DNA of 64,000 nt from Salinicola tamaricis. GTDB taxonomy: Bacteria > Pseudomonadota > Gammaproteobacteria > Pseudomonadales > Halomonadaceae. The position numbers were made by a program, and so were the translations under genes. The DNA is taken from contig NZ_CP023559.1 in NCBI RefSeq assembly GCF_003006155.1, forward strand, positions 558,001-622,000, read 5' to 3'. The notes beneath the pieces were generated by a model. That model searched no databases. It was not told the DNA's origin and worked only from the letters and a program-made list of their open reading frames with translations. Shown piece after piece: positions 11,522 to 21,384 of this stretch (position 1 is the first letter of the stretch; each line of letters starts with the position of its first letter).

Positions 11522-14170
11522 TCATGGCGTTCCAGATGTCGACACGTCACGCCACAGCCAGGCGCCGCAGGGGAAATCGGCCAGATGGGTCGAAAGCGCC
11601 AGACCATCGGCTGGCGCGGACGTCGCGGTCAAACACGCCACCCCGGCACCTTCGAGCCCCAGCGCGGCGAGTTCGACACGGGTATCTCCCCACGCTAGAG
11701 TCGCGCCATCGGCCGCGCCCAGCAGCGCTCGCGGCAGGCGCGGCACCACCAGCACCAGGGTGGCGTCAGCGCTGCGTCGGGCCAGCGCGATGACATGCTC
11801 GGCGCACTGGCCAGTGACTCCCAGAGGCACATAGTCGCCCTCGAGGAACAGCGCCGGCCACTCGGCGCGCAGCGCCAGCAGGCGCCGGATCAGCGCCTGC
11901 TTGACCGCACCATCACGCCACTGCGCCCAGGCCACCGCCGGCGTGGCGTCGGCGCTCAACGCCGCGCGCCGCGCAGGCATATCCACCGGGCGACGATTGT
12001 CCGGGTCGACCAGCGACTGGTCCCAGAACTCGGTGCCCTGATAGAGATCCGGCACTCCCGGGGCACACAGCTTGAGCGCGGTCTGGGCCAGGCCATTGAT
12101 CGCCCCGGGCAGGTCGAGCGCTGCCGCCAGCGCGGCCAGTTCCCGGGTCAGGTCGCCGCCATCCAGGGCGTGCTGCACCGCCGCCGATGCGGCTTCCTCG
12201 TAGGCCGCGTCGGGCGCCAGCCAGTGGCTATGCAGCTTGGCCTCGCGCAGCGCCTTCTGTTGCCACGCCATCACCCGCTCGGCAAACGCCGCCAAGCCGT
12301 CGCTGTCGTCGGCCGCCAGCCCCAGAGGCCAGGCCGCCAGCAGGATCTGCAACAGCATCAGACGATCGCCGCCGCTGACGTCCGCCGCGCCCAGGCGCGG
12401 GTCGTCGGCGAGCTCACGCAGCCGCGGGATCAGATCCTGGCACTCGCTCAGCGCGGCCAGGCGTGCGCGCACATCCTCACCGCGCTTATGGTCGTGGGTC
12501 GCGGTGGCCAGCAGACTGTGCGGGAAGCGCGCCAGGCGCGTACGGTTGGCCGCATGCAACCGTGCCACCGGGTAGGCGAAGTGAGCCCCCTCGCAGCCGA
12601 CGTCGTTGCGCGACAAGAGCACCGCGCTGCGATAGCCGGCGGTATCTTCCACCGCCTTGGCCGCCAGCGGCGAGGTGAGCTGCTGGAAGGTGGCAATGGC
12701 GCGCAGACGCAGCGCCTGCTCGGGCGCATCGAGCGTCTCCGGGGCGACCCCGCCGAGCCAATCGTCGAGGGTCGGTAACCAGGCGGCGTCGGCCGCGCTG
12801 AGCCGGACGCGGGCACGCTCGAGGGCGTGGTCGAAATCGGCAGCGTCAGCCTGCGGGCGGCCGTGACGGTCGGCGTAGCTGCGATAGACCGGATAGCCGA
12901 TCGCCAGCGCGCCGAGCACGCGGCGCAGCGCAGGCTCGCTCAGCTCGCGTGTGGCCGGCTGCTGGCGTGCCAGGGCGCCGAGGGCGGCGACACAGCGCTC
13001 GAATTCCGCGCTTAGCGGGCCGGCCAGCATCTCGCTGCGGGCCGTGGCGACTTCGGCGGCGAAGTCGCCGCTGCGTCCGCTCACCTCGCGCCACAGCGCG
13101 GCGAACGGCGCCTCCCCCTTGGGGTCGTGTTGCACACCGGAGACCACGTCGAGAAATTCGTAACCGGTGGTGCCGTCGACACCCCAGTCGGCGTGCATCG
13201 CTTCGTGGCCGGCGAGAATCTTCTCCACATAGAGCGGGATGCGCGCCTCACCGCGCTCGGCGGCGATCGCATCCAGGCGTTCGCGCAGGCGTAGCCCATA
13301 GCCGCGGGGATCGACCAGGCCATCGATATGATCGACGCGCAGGCCGTCGATCCAGCCCCGCGCCACCAGCCCCAGCACGGTGTCGTGGCACAGCGCGAAG
13401 ACGCGTGACTCCTCGACGCGCACCCCGGCCAGCTCGGTGATATCGAAAAAGCGCCGCCAGTTGAGCGCATCGTTGGCGCTGCGCCAGTGGGCCAGCCGAT
13501 AGGCCTGGCGTTCGAGCAGCCCATGCAGCCGCGCACGGCCACTCTCGTGGCGGCTGTCGAACGCCGCCAGCGCCGCCTGGATCGCGTCGGGTTCGGCGGC
13601 GTCGGATTCCGACGCCTCGGCCCCGCCCAGGGCGAACAGCGCCGCGCTGTGGGCCGGATCGATGGGAAAACGGTGCTCGTGATAGCGCACCTCGAAGCGC
13701 TGCGCCGTCTCCGACCAGCCCAGCGTCAGCTCGCCGGCGGCGAGCACATCCACATAGCGTTCGCCCAGCACTGGCAGTAGCAGCTTGCCGTCGAGATCGG
13801 CGCGGCCCCAGTCGACGTCGAAGCAGTCGGCGAACTCGCTGGCGCGGCCGCGGGCGAGCATGTCCTGCCACCAGGGGTTGTCCGCCCCGATCGCCAGATG
13901 GTGGCACGATGTCGGCAACGATGCCCATGCCGCGAGCATGCAGCGCCTCGACCAGTGCCGCCAGCCCCGCCTCACCGCCCAGCTCGGGGTCGATGCGGGT
14001 CGGGTCGACGCCGTCATAGCCGTGGGTCGAACCGGGGCGCGAGGTGAGAATCGGCGACAGGTAATAGGGCTGACGCCGAGCGCGGCGTAGTAGTCGACCT
14101 GAGCGCGCGCGGCAGCGAAGTCGAACCCGGCGTGCAGCTGTAGCCGCACCGTGGCCCGGATCGGTCTCAT
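11522..14170 (-). CDS. treY: Maltooligosyltrehalose synthase TreY, interrupted by compensating frameshifts
   Basis: Converts the reducing end of a maltodextrin to a trehalosyl unit (GH13 family 26). The reconstructed length is about 883 aa, normal for TreY. The start ATG at 14170 has an AAGGAG site and overlaps the malQ stop as ATGA. The N-terminus reads MRPIRATVRLQLHAGFDFAA. Between about 14075 and 13900 the frame is displaced: the expected segment (GYDGVDPTRIDPELGGEAGL, then GMGIVADIVP) is found in a neighbouring frame, and the original frame resumes at HLAIGADNPWW. Downstream are region II DGLRVDHIDGLVDP, KILAGHE with the acid/base Glu, and GTTGYEFLDVV. The two small indels cancel, which argues for sequence error instead of decay. 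Confidence 0.88.
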   Translation of the reverse strand: MRPIRATVRLQLHAGFDFAAARAQVDYYAALGVSPITCRRFSPRAPVRPTAMTASTRPASTPSWAVRRGWRHWSRRCMLAAWASLPTSCHHLAIGADNPWWQDMLARGRASEFADCFDVDWGRADLDGKLLLPVLGERYVDVLAAGELTLGWSETAQRFEVRYHEHRFPIDPAHSAALFALGGAEASESDAAEPDAIQAALAAFDSRHESGRARLHGLLERQAYRLAHWRSANDALNWRRFFDITELAGVRVEESRVFALCHDTVLGLVARGWIDGLRVDHIDGLVDPRGYGLRLRERLDAIAAERGEARIPLYVEKILAGHEAMHADWGVDGTTGYEFLDVVSGVQHDPKGEAPFAALWREVSGRSGDFAAEVATARSEMLAGPLSAEFERCVAALGALARQQPATRELSEPALRRVLGALAIGYPVYRSYADRHGRPQADAADFDHALERARVRLSAADAAWLPTLDDWLGGVAPETLDAPEQALRLRAIATFQQLTSPLAAKAVEDTAGYRSAVLLSRNDVGCEGAHFAYPVARLHAANRTRLARFPHSLLATATHDHKRGEDVRARLAALSECQDLIPRLRELADDPRLGAADVSGGDRLMLLQILLAAWPLGLAADDSDGLAAFAERVMAWQQKALREAKLHSHWLAPDAAYEEAASAAVQHALDGGDLTRELAALAAALDLPGAINGLAQTALKLCAPGVPDLYQGTEFWDQSLVDPDNRRPVDMPARRAALSADATPAVAWAQWRDGAVKQALIRRLLALRAEWPALFLEGDYVPLGVTGQCAEHVIALARRSADATLVLVVPRLPRALLGAADGATLAWGDTRVELAALGLEGAGVACLTATSAPADGLALSTHLADFPCGAWLWRDVSTSGTP

Positions 14171-16261
14171 GATGACACTCCTTGTCGGGACCCCGCGACC
14201 GCGCAGGTCTTGGATATGCGCCAGACGACGCTGCAACGCCTCCTGCGTCACCAGTTGCGCCACCGGCAGCGGTAGCCGGCGGCGCCAGTTGGGATGCTCA
14301 TCGAGGGTGCCGGGCAGATTGGGCTGCTCGCTCAGTGCCAGCAGATCCTCCAGCGGCAGCAGGGTCAGCGGGGTCGGCGTGGCGGCGATGTGGCCGAGCG
14401 CGGCATCCACCACCGTGGCCGGCGTGGCCGTCTCGGCGATGCCGCAGCGCGCGGCCAGCCGCGCCCGGTCACGCTGGCGCTCGGCATCGAGTGCCACCCG
14501 GGTTTCGCCCTCGCCGAACAGCCCCAGCCGTTCGCGCCAGTCGAGATCGCGCCCCTGCCACCAGCCGGCCACCGTCGGCAGGTCATGGGTGGTGGTGGTA
14601 GCCAACACGCCCTGACGCCATGCCGGGGCGGCCAGGAAATCGTCACCGTCGCGTTCGAACCAGAGTACGCCAATACCCAGCACCCCGCGGCTGGCGAGTT
14701 TGTCGCGCAGCCCCGCCTCTACCGTGCCCAGATCCTCACCGATCACGATCGCTCGGTGACGCCAGGATTCGAGAGCCACCAGTCGCAGCAGATCGTCGAG
14801 GGGAAAGCGCAGATAGGCGCCATGATCGGCAGGTTCGCCTTGGGGAATCAGCCACAGCCGCGAGAGTCCCAGGACATGATCGATACGCAGGCCGCCGGCA
14901 TGGGCGAAACCGGCGCGCAGCATGGCGATGAAGCCTTGGTAGCCGGAGCTCGCCAGTCCCACCGGCGAAAAAGCCGCCACACCCCAATCCTGCCCGCGGG
15001 CATTGAACGCATCCGGCGGCGCGCCGACACTGAACTCGGTCAGCAGCTCGCCGGGAAAGCTCCACGCCTGACTGCCGCAGGGATCGACCCCCACCGCCAG
15101 ATCGGCGATCAGCCCGATTCCCATGCCGGCCTCGCGTGCGCGCTGCTGCACCCGCTCGAGCCCGGCCGCCATCAACCACTGCAGAAAGGCGGCAAAGCGC
15201 ACCGCTTCGACATGGCGATCGGCGAAGGCCTCCACCTCGGCGCTAAGCGGATCACGCCACGCCGGCGGCCAGCGGCGCCAGTCACGCTCCTTGGCTTCGG
15301 CCTGCAGCACCTCGAAACGACAGTGGCGCTCGAGCGCCTCTCCGCCCTGCTCGCAGAAGGCTTCGAACTGCGCCTGCCAGTGCTGGGCCTCCTCGGCTTC
15401 CATCACATGATGGTAGAGGCGCTCGAGCTGGGCCTGCTTGAGCGCGACGCTGGCCGGCCAGTCGATCAGCGCTGCCTGCGAGCGCTGGGCCAGCGCCACG
15501 CGATCCGGCGCCGCCGCCCAGGCCACGGTGGCGGCATCGAAGACGCACTCGGGAGCGACGTGCCAGACGTTGTAGAACAACCGGCTGGAGGGGGCATAGG
15601 GGCTGTAACGCTGGGGATCGGCGGCGAACAGCGCATGGATCGGACTGACGGCGACCGCATCCGCGCCCTGTTCGGCGAGCCCGGCGCACAGCTCGTCGAG
15701 CGCCTGCAGGTCGCCGATCCCGGTATCGCCCTCGCGCCGGAGCGAATAGAGCTGCACCGCCACGCCCCAGAGCCGTGCCGCAGTCCCCTCGGCGCGCACG
15801 TCGGCGGGCGTGAAGCAGCGCGCGGGCGCCACCGCCAGAGTCCGCGTGAGCCGTTCACCGCCAGCGTCAGATAGGGTCAGGCGGTGAACCCAGGCGTCGA
15901 TCGGCGGCAGGCAGCCCATCGCATCGAGCTTGCCCCGAGCGTCTCGCCACTCTCCAGCCGCAGGCTGAAGCCGAGTCCCGCAGCCTGGACGAGCGGCACG
16001 GGAAAGCCATATCGGCATCGGCGATCAGCAGCGGCGGCAGCGCGGGCCAGGCGTAGGGCGCGCTCTGCTCGCGCCAGCGGGCCAGGCTTGCGTTCACTCG
16101 GCCGCATCTGCCGCCGGCCACCCCAGCCGCGCCAGCATCTCACGCTGACGCACGGCCTCGAGCGTACAGTGGCTGCCGTCGCTGGCCTCCCACTCGAGAA
16201 TCAGCCCAACCGCCTCGGCCAGCGTACGCAGTGACGTGTCGTCGGTGTCGTGCGCGCTCAT
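14167..16261 (-). CDS. malQ: 4-alpha-glucanotransferase MalQ, several frameshifts
   Basis: Transfers maltodextrin segments between chains (GH77), lengthening the substrates used by TreY. The reconstructed product is about 698 aa, near the 694 aa of E. coli MalQ. Translation starts at ATG 16261, overlapping the treZ stop as ATGA, with the MalQ-type N-terminus LRTLAEAVGLILEWEASDG. Frame changes are seen near 16095, 16005 and 15940; each next piece continues in another frame (VNASLARWREQSAPYAWPAL, then VPLVQAAGLGFSLRLESGE, then GCLPPIDAWVHRL). The catalytic region is then intact: GLRIDHVLGLSRLW, VIGEDLG with the acid/base Glu, and TTHDLPTVAG. A last shift near 14190 removes the natural TGA at 14167-14169, giving an apparent 1498-aa MalQ-TreY fusion that is probably an artefact. 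Confidence 0.88.
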
Positions 16262-18087
16262 GCCGAGGTCTCCCGGGCATCCAGCCACACCGCACAGCAC
16301 AGCGCGCGGCGGCAGCCAGCCCACGACCAGCGCCGCGGCCACGTCGGCGTGCGAAGTGACCAGCAACGGCGCCGAGACGGCGAGGTTCACCGCGGCCTGC
16401 CCAGATTGATGGCGCCAGGGTACTGCCATCCCCCAGCTGCCAGCAGGCATCCACCGCGGCGTCACCGATCACCTCGCTGCCCTGGGCCCGGGCACCGGCC
16501 AGACGCGGCACCAACCAGGCATGGCGCAGCCCCAGCCAGGCTATGAAGCGCTCGCGCTGCGCGCGATGCTCGGGACGCTCGGCCTCGGCCGTGTCGAGAC
16601 AGGCAGCGGCGAAGGTGCTCTGGCGTGGGGTCGGGGATGCGCTCGCGCTGGGCTGGATCCTCGAAGGCAGCGAACTCGGCGAACTCACGCCGCCGCCCTT
16701 CGCGCACCGCATCGGGCCAGCGCATCGCGATGATCGGTGAAGAACAGAAAAGGCCGCCGAGAGCCCCACTCTTCGCCCATGAAAGCAGCGGAATCTTGGG
16801 CGACAGCAGCAGCAGCAGCGTCGCGGCGGCGAGCGCGTCGACATCGGCCAGCTGACTCAGGCGCTCGCCGAGGGCACGGTTGCCGATCTGGTCATGATTC
16901 TGCAGAAAATCGATGAAGGCGGTCGGCGCCAGCCCGGCGCTGGGCTCACCACGCGCTTCGCCCTTGCGCGTGGCCTGCCCCTGAAAGACGAAACCCTCGC
17001 CCATCGCGGTGGCGAGCTTGGCCGTGGCGTCGCCGACGAAATCGGCATAGTAGCCCTGAGACTCGCCGGTCAGCAGCACGTGCATCACGTTGTGCCAGTC
17101 GTCGGCCCACTGCGCGCTGTAGGCATCACCGCCGAGCAGACTCGCCTGGTTGTGCTCGTTCTCCAGCATCAGATGCACGTGACGCGCGCCGCCGGCCCGC
17201 GCCCGCAGGGTCGCGGCCATCTCGAGCAGGAAGTCGCGGTCGCCGATGGCGTGCACCGCATCGAAGCGCAGGCCGTCGACGCGATAGTCGAGCAGCCACA
17301 TCAGCGCATTGTCGATGAAGAAACGGCGCACCTGGGGTCGCCTAAAATCGATCGCCGCGCCCCAGGGCGTGGCCACGTCGTCACGGAAGAACGCCTTGGC
17401 GTAGTGGGGCAGAAAGTTGCCGTCGGGTCCGAAGTGGTTGTAGACCACGTCGACGAACACCATCAGACCATGGGCGTGGATGGTGTCCACCAGCGCCTGG
17501 AGCGCCTGCGGGGTACCGTAGTAGGAGGCCACGGCATAAGGCTGCACGCCGTCGTAGCCCCAGTTGCGAGTGCCCGGACACTCGGCCAGCGGCATCAGCT
17601 CGACCGCCGTGACCCCGAGCTCGACCAGCTGCGGCAGCCGCCGCTCGAGCCCGGCCATGCCGCCGATGGCGCCGAGGTGAACCTCGTAGATCACGCTATC
17701 TTCCCAGCGGCGACCGCGCCAGTCCGGCTGCTGCCAGACGTAGGCACTGGGGTCGACCACCAGCGACCAGCCGTCGACCCCACCGCGCAGCGCCCGCGAC
17801 GCGGGGTCTGGCACCGCGAGCCCGGTGTCGTCGTCGCCGACGAAGACCCGATAGCGGTAGGCGCTGCCCACCGGGCAATCGAGCCGGGCGACGAACTCCC
17901 CTGCCTCGGCCTCGGACTCCGCCATCGCGACCGGCGCTCGCCCTTCGCACTCCAGCAGCACCCGATCAGCGCTCGGCGCCCAGAGGCGGAAGGTGACGCC
18001 CCCGGAGGGATCGCAGTGGGCCCCGTAACGCGGCGCGAAGGTGTCGGCACGGGCGCCCGGCGAAGACGAGGCAGATAGCGTACTCAT
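16258..18087 (-). CDS. treZ: Maltooligosyltrehalose trehalohydrolase TreZ, frameshifts near the C-terminus
   Basis: Releases trehalose from the maltooligosyltrehalose made by TreY (GH13 family 10). The first 430 or so residues are intact: CBM48-like start (GGVTFRLWAPSADRVLLECEG), GYDGVQPYAVASYYG, region I VDVVYNHFGPDGN, region II VDGLRFDAVHAIGDRDFL with the nucleophile, HLMLENEHNQ with the acid/base Glu, and FLQNHDQIGNRALG. From about 16785 to 16290 the coding frame changes at least five times, yet each frame in turn gives expected TreZ sequence: FMGEEWGS-type, STFAAACLDTAEAERPEHRA, CWQLGDGSTL, AAVNLAVSAPLL and finally ARETSA plus TGA. The total is about 609 aa, normal for TreZ. It overlaps both neighbours by ATGA, so it is translationally coupled. 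Confidence 0.85.
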
Positions 18088-19372
18088 GGGGTGTCTCCAT
18101 GCCAGACTTCATGGCGCAGAAAGAGCGTGGCCATCGGCGGCACCGTCAGCGTCAGCGACTGTGCCTGGCCATGGCTCGGCTCGGGGAGGGCCCTGAGACT
18201 GCGTCCGTTGCCCACGTTGCTACCGGCGTAAAAGACGCTGTCGCTGTTGAAGATCTCGCGCCAGCGCCCGCCCGCCGGGACACCGAAGCGATAGGTCTGA
18301 TGCACGCAGGCCTGGAAGTTGCTGACACAGATCAGCGTTGCATGGCCGCTGTCGGCATGCCGCGCAAACACCACCACGCTGTTGTGGCCATCGTCGGGCA
18401 CCAGCCATTCGAAACCGTTGTCGCCGTCGTCGCGGATCTGCAGCGCCGGCTCGTTGACATAGAGCCGGTTGAGGTCGGCCACCAGCCGCAGCATGCCGGC
18501 GTGCCGGCTCTCGAACAGCAGCGGCCAGTGGATCGCTTCGGGAAGCGCTCGGCCAGCACCTGGCCCAGCTCGACGCCCATTCCCAGCCACTTCTCGCCGG
18601 GCAGCGCCCACATCATGCCTAGTGCCGCGCGCAGGGTGGCGAAACGTTGCCAGGCGTCACCGTGCACGCGTTGGCGCCACGCGCCCAGGGGCACCGCCGG
18701 CGCCGGCATCTGCGCCAGCAGAGCGCGCCCCTTGGACGCCGGCGTCAGCGCCGCGATCCACTGGGCGTGATGACGACAGCGCGACAGCGGCGGACGTCCC
18801 AGATAGTCGCTCAGCGCCGCCTGCCAGGTGGGCCGAAAGCCAGGATCACATCGGCCCGACCGTCATCGACGAATAGCCGACAGTGGCCGGCCTGGTCCGT
18901 CGTCGGTCGGCGTGTACACGCCGTCGACGTGCAGCCGCCGACAGCGTTCGAGGCTCTGGGCCGTGTCGTCGGGCGGGCAGACCACCACCCCGACACCCGC
19001 GATATGGCAGGTTTCGATCACGCCACGGATCGTGGCGTCGCCTTCGGCCAGCAGCGCTGCATCGAAGGCGACATGGGTAAAACCGAGATCCGCCACGTAG
19101 GGCACCAGCTCCTGGATCAGGGCATCCCAGCGCAGCGGCGGCGAGAAGCGCGAGGCATACCATTCGGCGGCATCGAGGCAATAGAAGGCGAGCGGTAGAT
19201 CCCCCTGGTGGCGTGCCCCGCGGACCCGCATCCAGTCGCCGTCGTCCCAGCGCCAGTCGCTGTCGTCGGGTACCCCCGGCGGCGGCGCCATCGACGCCAT
19301 CAGCCACCAGCGCAGCGCACCGAAATTACAGGCCGCGGCGGTGGAGCTCGCACCGCTGTCGACGCCACTCAT
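18084..19372 (-). CDS. Short GlgB-like protein lacking the catalytic residues (frameshifted)
   Basis: About 429 aa reconstructed, against 740 for the true GlgB in this window. It lacks the N-terminal and CBM48 modules and starts within the barrel ([20 protein letters not shown] corresponds to Glg[21 protein letters not shown]). Where GlgB has the nucleophile block DGLRVDAV, this protein reads DGVYTPTDD; where GlgB has VVIAEEST it reads DVILAF; where GlgB has [11 protein letters not shown] it reads [10 protein letters not shown]. The later part aligns well: [20 protein letters not shown] with [20 protein letters not shown], then a C-terminal beta domain with [16 protein letters not shown]. Small frame changes occur near 18875, 18840 and 18545. 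It overlaps glgA and treZ by ATGA at both ends, so its place in the operon is fixed. Likely a non-catalytic glucan-binding or scaffolding protein. Confidence 0.7.
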
Positions 19373-20967
19373 CGAACGCTGCCGTGGTAGCTGCCGGTAG
19401 CGGGCGTGGTCTCCGCCAGCAGCTCGGCGTAGAGCCGGCGATAAGGCACCACGGCCTGGCGCCAGTGCAGGCGCCCGGCCATGGCCGCGCGGCGCATGGC
19501 GTAGAACAGGTCGGTGGCATGGAACAGGTCGAAGGCACGGCGCAGCGTGGCGCGATACGCCTCCAGGGTCATCTCGTCGAACAGCAGTCCGTTGATGCCG
19601 TCCTGGATGGTGTCGGCCAGGCCACCGGTACGATGAGCGATCGGCAACGACCCGAAGCGCTGGGCGTAGAGCTGGCTCAAGCCGCAGGGTTCGAAGCGCG
19701 ACGGCATCAACAGGAAGTCGCTGCCGGCGTAGATCTGGCGCGCCTCGCCTTCGTCGAAACCGATATTGACGCCGATCTGACCGGGGTAGCGCGCCGCCAG
19801 CGCCACCAGCGACTGCTCGATGGCATATTCGCCGCGCCCGATCACCACCAGCTGTCCGCCGGCACCGACCAGGGTGTCGGCGATCTCGCAGGTGAGATCG
19901 AGCCCCTTCTGGGCCACCAGCCGGGAGACCACCGCGAACAACGGCCCGCCGCTCGGATCGAGGCCGAACATGCGCCGCACGCGCTGGGTGTTGGCACGCT
20001 TGCCATGCCAGTCGTTGATGCCGAAATTGGGCGCCAGATGGGTATCGTGGCGCGGATCCCAGCGATCGTCGATACCGTTGAGCAGGCCGCTGAGCCGCCC
20101 CTCCAGCGCGCGCTTGGCAAGCAGCCCCTCCAGCCCGCAGCCGAACTCGGGCGTGGTGATCTCGCGCGCATAGTTGTTGCTGACGGTGGTGACGTGGGAG
20201 GCGTAGGAGAGCCCCGTCTTCATGAACGAAAGCTGGCCGTAGTACTCGACGCCATCAATGTGAAAGGCGCTGGGCGGGATACCCAGCGGCTCCAGGCGAT
20301 CGGCCCCGAACACGCCCTGGTAGGCAAGATTGTGGATGGTGTAGACCGAGGGCACATAGCGCCGCCCCAGCCAGCGTACGTAGCCGGCGGTGAGCCCGGT
20401 GGCCCAGTCGTTGAGATGCAGAAGATCCACCTGCCACTCGAGCAGCGTCGGATCGTTGACGATCGCGGCGGCAGCCAGGGCCAGGCGCGCGAAGCGGATG
20501 TCATTGTCGGCCCAGCCGACGCCGAAGTCGTCACCATAGGCATTGCCGTCCCGATCGTAGAGCGACGGGCACAGCACCAGATAGACGATCAATCCGTCGT
20601 CGCACACCAGGCGCCCGATCTCGCAGGCCGGCAGTGCGTGGCTGGCGGGTAGCTGCGCCACCCTTACGATAGGCTTGCCGGCGCTCAGAATCTGCCGATA
20701 GCCGGGCATCAGCACACGCACATCGTATCCCGGCTTCAGCGCGCGCGGCAGCGCCGCGGAGACATCGCCGAGCCCACCGGCCTTGATGAAATCGGCGATC
20801 TCGGTGGTGACGAACAGCACGCGCCGGTCGCGCCCGGGAGCGACCGGCCGCAGGCGTGGCAAGGCGGTCTGCGTACTTGGCCCTCGCGGCACGGAGTCAC
20901 GGAAGTGTGGCCGCTCGCTCGGGTCATCGTGTTGGGCTCTTCTTCCCTGAACCGCGGCCTTTACCAT
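19369..20967 (-). CDS. glgA: Glycogen synthase GlgA (GT5)
   Basis: Adds glucose from ADP-glucose to growing alpha-1,4-glucan. The ADP-glucose binding motif KAGGLGDV lies near residue 60. The C-terminal Rossmann domain has the GT5 nucleotide-sugar motif PSRFEPCGLSQLYAQRFGSL, and HLNDWATGL and TIHNLAYQG are GT5 hallmarks. An upstream in-frame ATG exists at 21198, but the extra 77 residues do not look coding. The ATG at 20967 has a perfect GGGAGG site 6 bases upstream and gives 532 aa, so it is preferred; the first 45 residues are an Arg/Pro-rich extension of the usual GlgA start. It is the first gene of the glgA-glgB'-treZ-malQ-treY operon. No glgC was seen in the window to supply ADP-glucose. 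Confidence 0.93.
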   Translation of the reverse strand: MVKAAVQGRRAQHDDPSERPHFRDSVPRGPSTQTALPRLRPVAPGRDRRVLFVTTEIADFIKAGGLGDVSAALPRALKPGYDVRVLMPGYRQILSAGKPIVRVAQLPASHALPACEIGRLVCDDGLIVYLVLCPSLYDRDGNAYGDDFGVGWADNDIRFARLALAAAAIVNDPTLLEWQVDLLHLNDWATGLTAGYVRWLGRRYVPSVYTIHNLAYQGVFGADRLEPLGIPPSAFHIDGVEYYGQLSFMKTGLSYASHVTTVSNNYAREITTPEFGCGLEGLLAKRALEGRLSGLLNGIDDRWDPRHDTHLAPNFGINDWHGKRANTQRVRRMFGLDPSGGPLFAVVSRLVAQKGLDLTCEIADTLVGAGGQLVVIGRGEYAIEQSLVALAARYPGQIGVNIGFDEGEARQIYAGSDFLLMPSRFEPCGLSQLYAQRFGSLPIAHRTGGLADTIQDGINGLLFDEMTLEAYRATLRRAFDLFHATDLFYAMRRAAMAGRLHWRQAVVPYRRLYAELLAETTPATGSYHGSVR

Positions 20968-21384
20968 GTAAAGCCTCCCGAAAACCTGCGTCAGCCTGCA
21001 TTGACGACCTGGGCCGCACCTTGATCCTGCGCGCTCGCACGCGCCACCCGCGATAACCGGTGTTAACCCGTCGAACGCGAGGCGCGAACCAGACCAATAG
21101 CGCATTGACGTGACACCTTGACGATGCCGATGCGACGCGACCTCTTCTAGATATACGGCAGCACCCGGGTGAGCGTCAAAACGTCTTTTCGCCTGCAACT
21201 CGCCGGCAACGTCAGCGCCCGGGGCGCGCCCAAGAAAAAAGGCAACCTCTCTGTGAGGTTGCCTCTATTCCAAGGTAGTCGATCTGGCGTTGGACGTGAT
21301 CGCGAATGCGTCATCGCCAGCGCCGGGCGCGTCAAGGGACGCGCCCGGCGCTGTCTCACGCGCTCTGTCTCCAAAAGCGCTGAC
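20968..21384. other. Intergenic region upstream of the glgA operon
   Basis: 417 bp between the start of glgA and the end of acrB. It must hold the promoter of the glgA operon, but no confident sigma-70 hexamer pair could be picked. It contains the acrB terminator (21234-21263) and a second, perfect 15-bp inverted repeat at 21319-21352 (AGCGCCGGGCGCGTC, loop AAGG) with no T-run. No gene was found in it. Confidence 0.6.
21234..21263 (-). terminator. Rho-independent terminator of the acrAB-like operon
   Basis: On the minus strand a perfect 9-bp stem (GGCAACCTC / GAGGTTGCC, 5-nt loop) is followed directly by six T residues. It lies about 120 bp past the stop of the efflux permease gene. Confidence 0.85.

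Noticed and set aside
20968..21198. 77-residue N-terminal extension of GlgA
   Set aside because: Arg/Gly-rich translation without family support, while the ATG at 20967 has a perfect ribosome binding site.
21319..21352. Perfect 15-bp inverted repeat as a terminator or CRISPR-like repeat
   Set aside because: Single copy, no T-run and a proper terminator for acrB lies nearby; left as an unexplained hairpin within the intergenic region.
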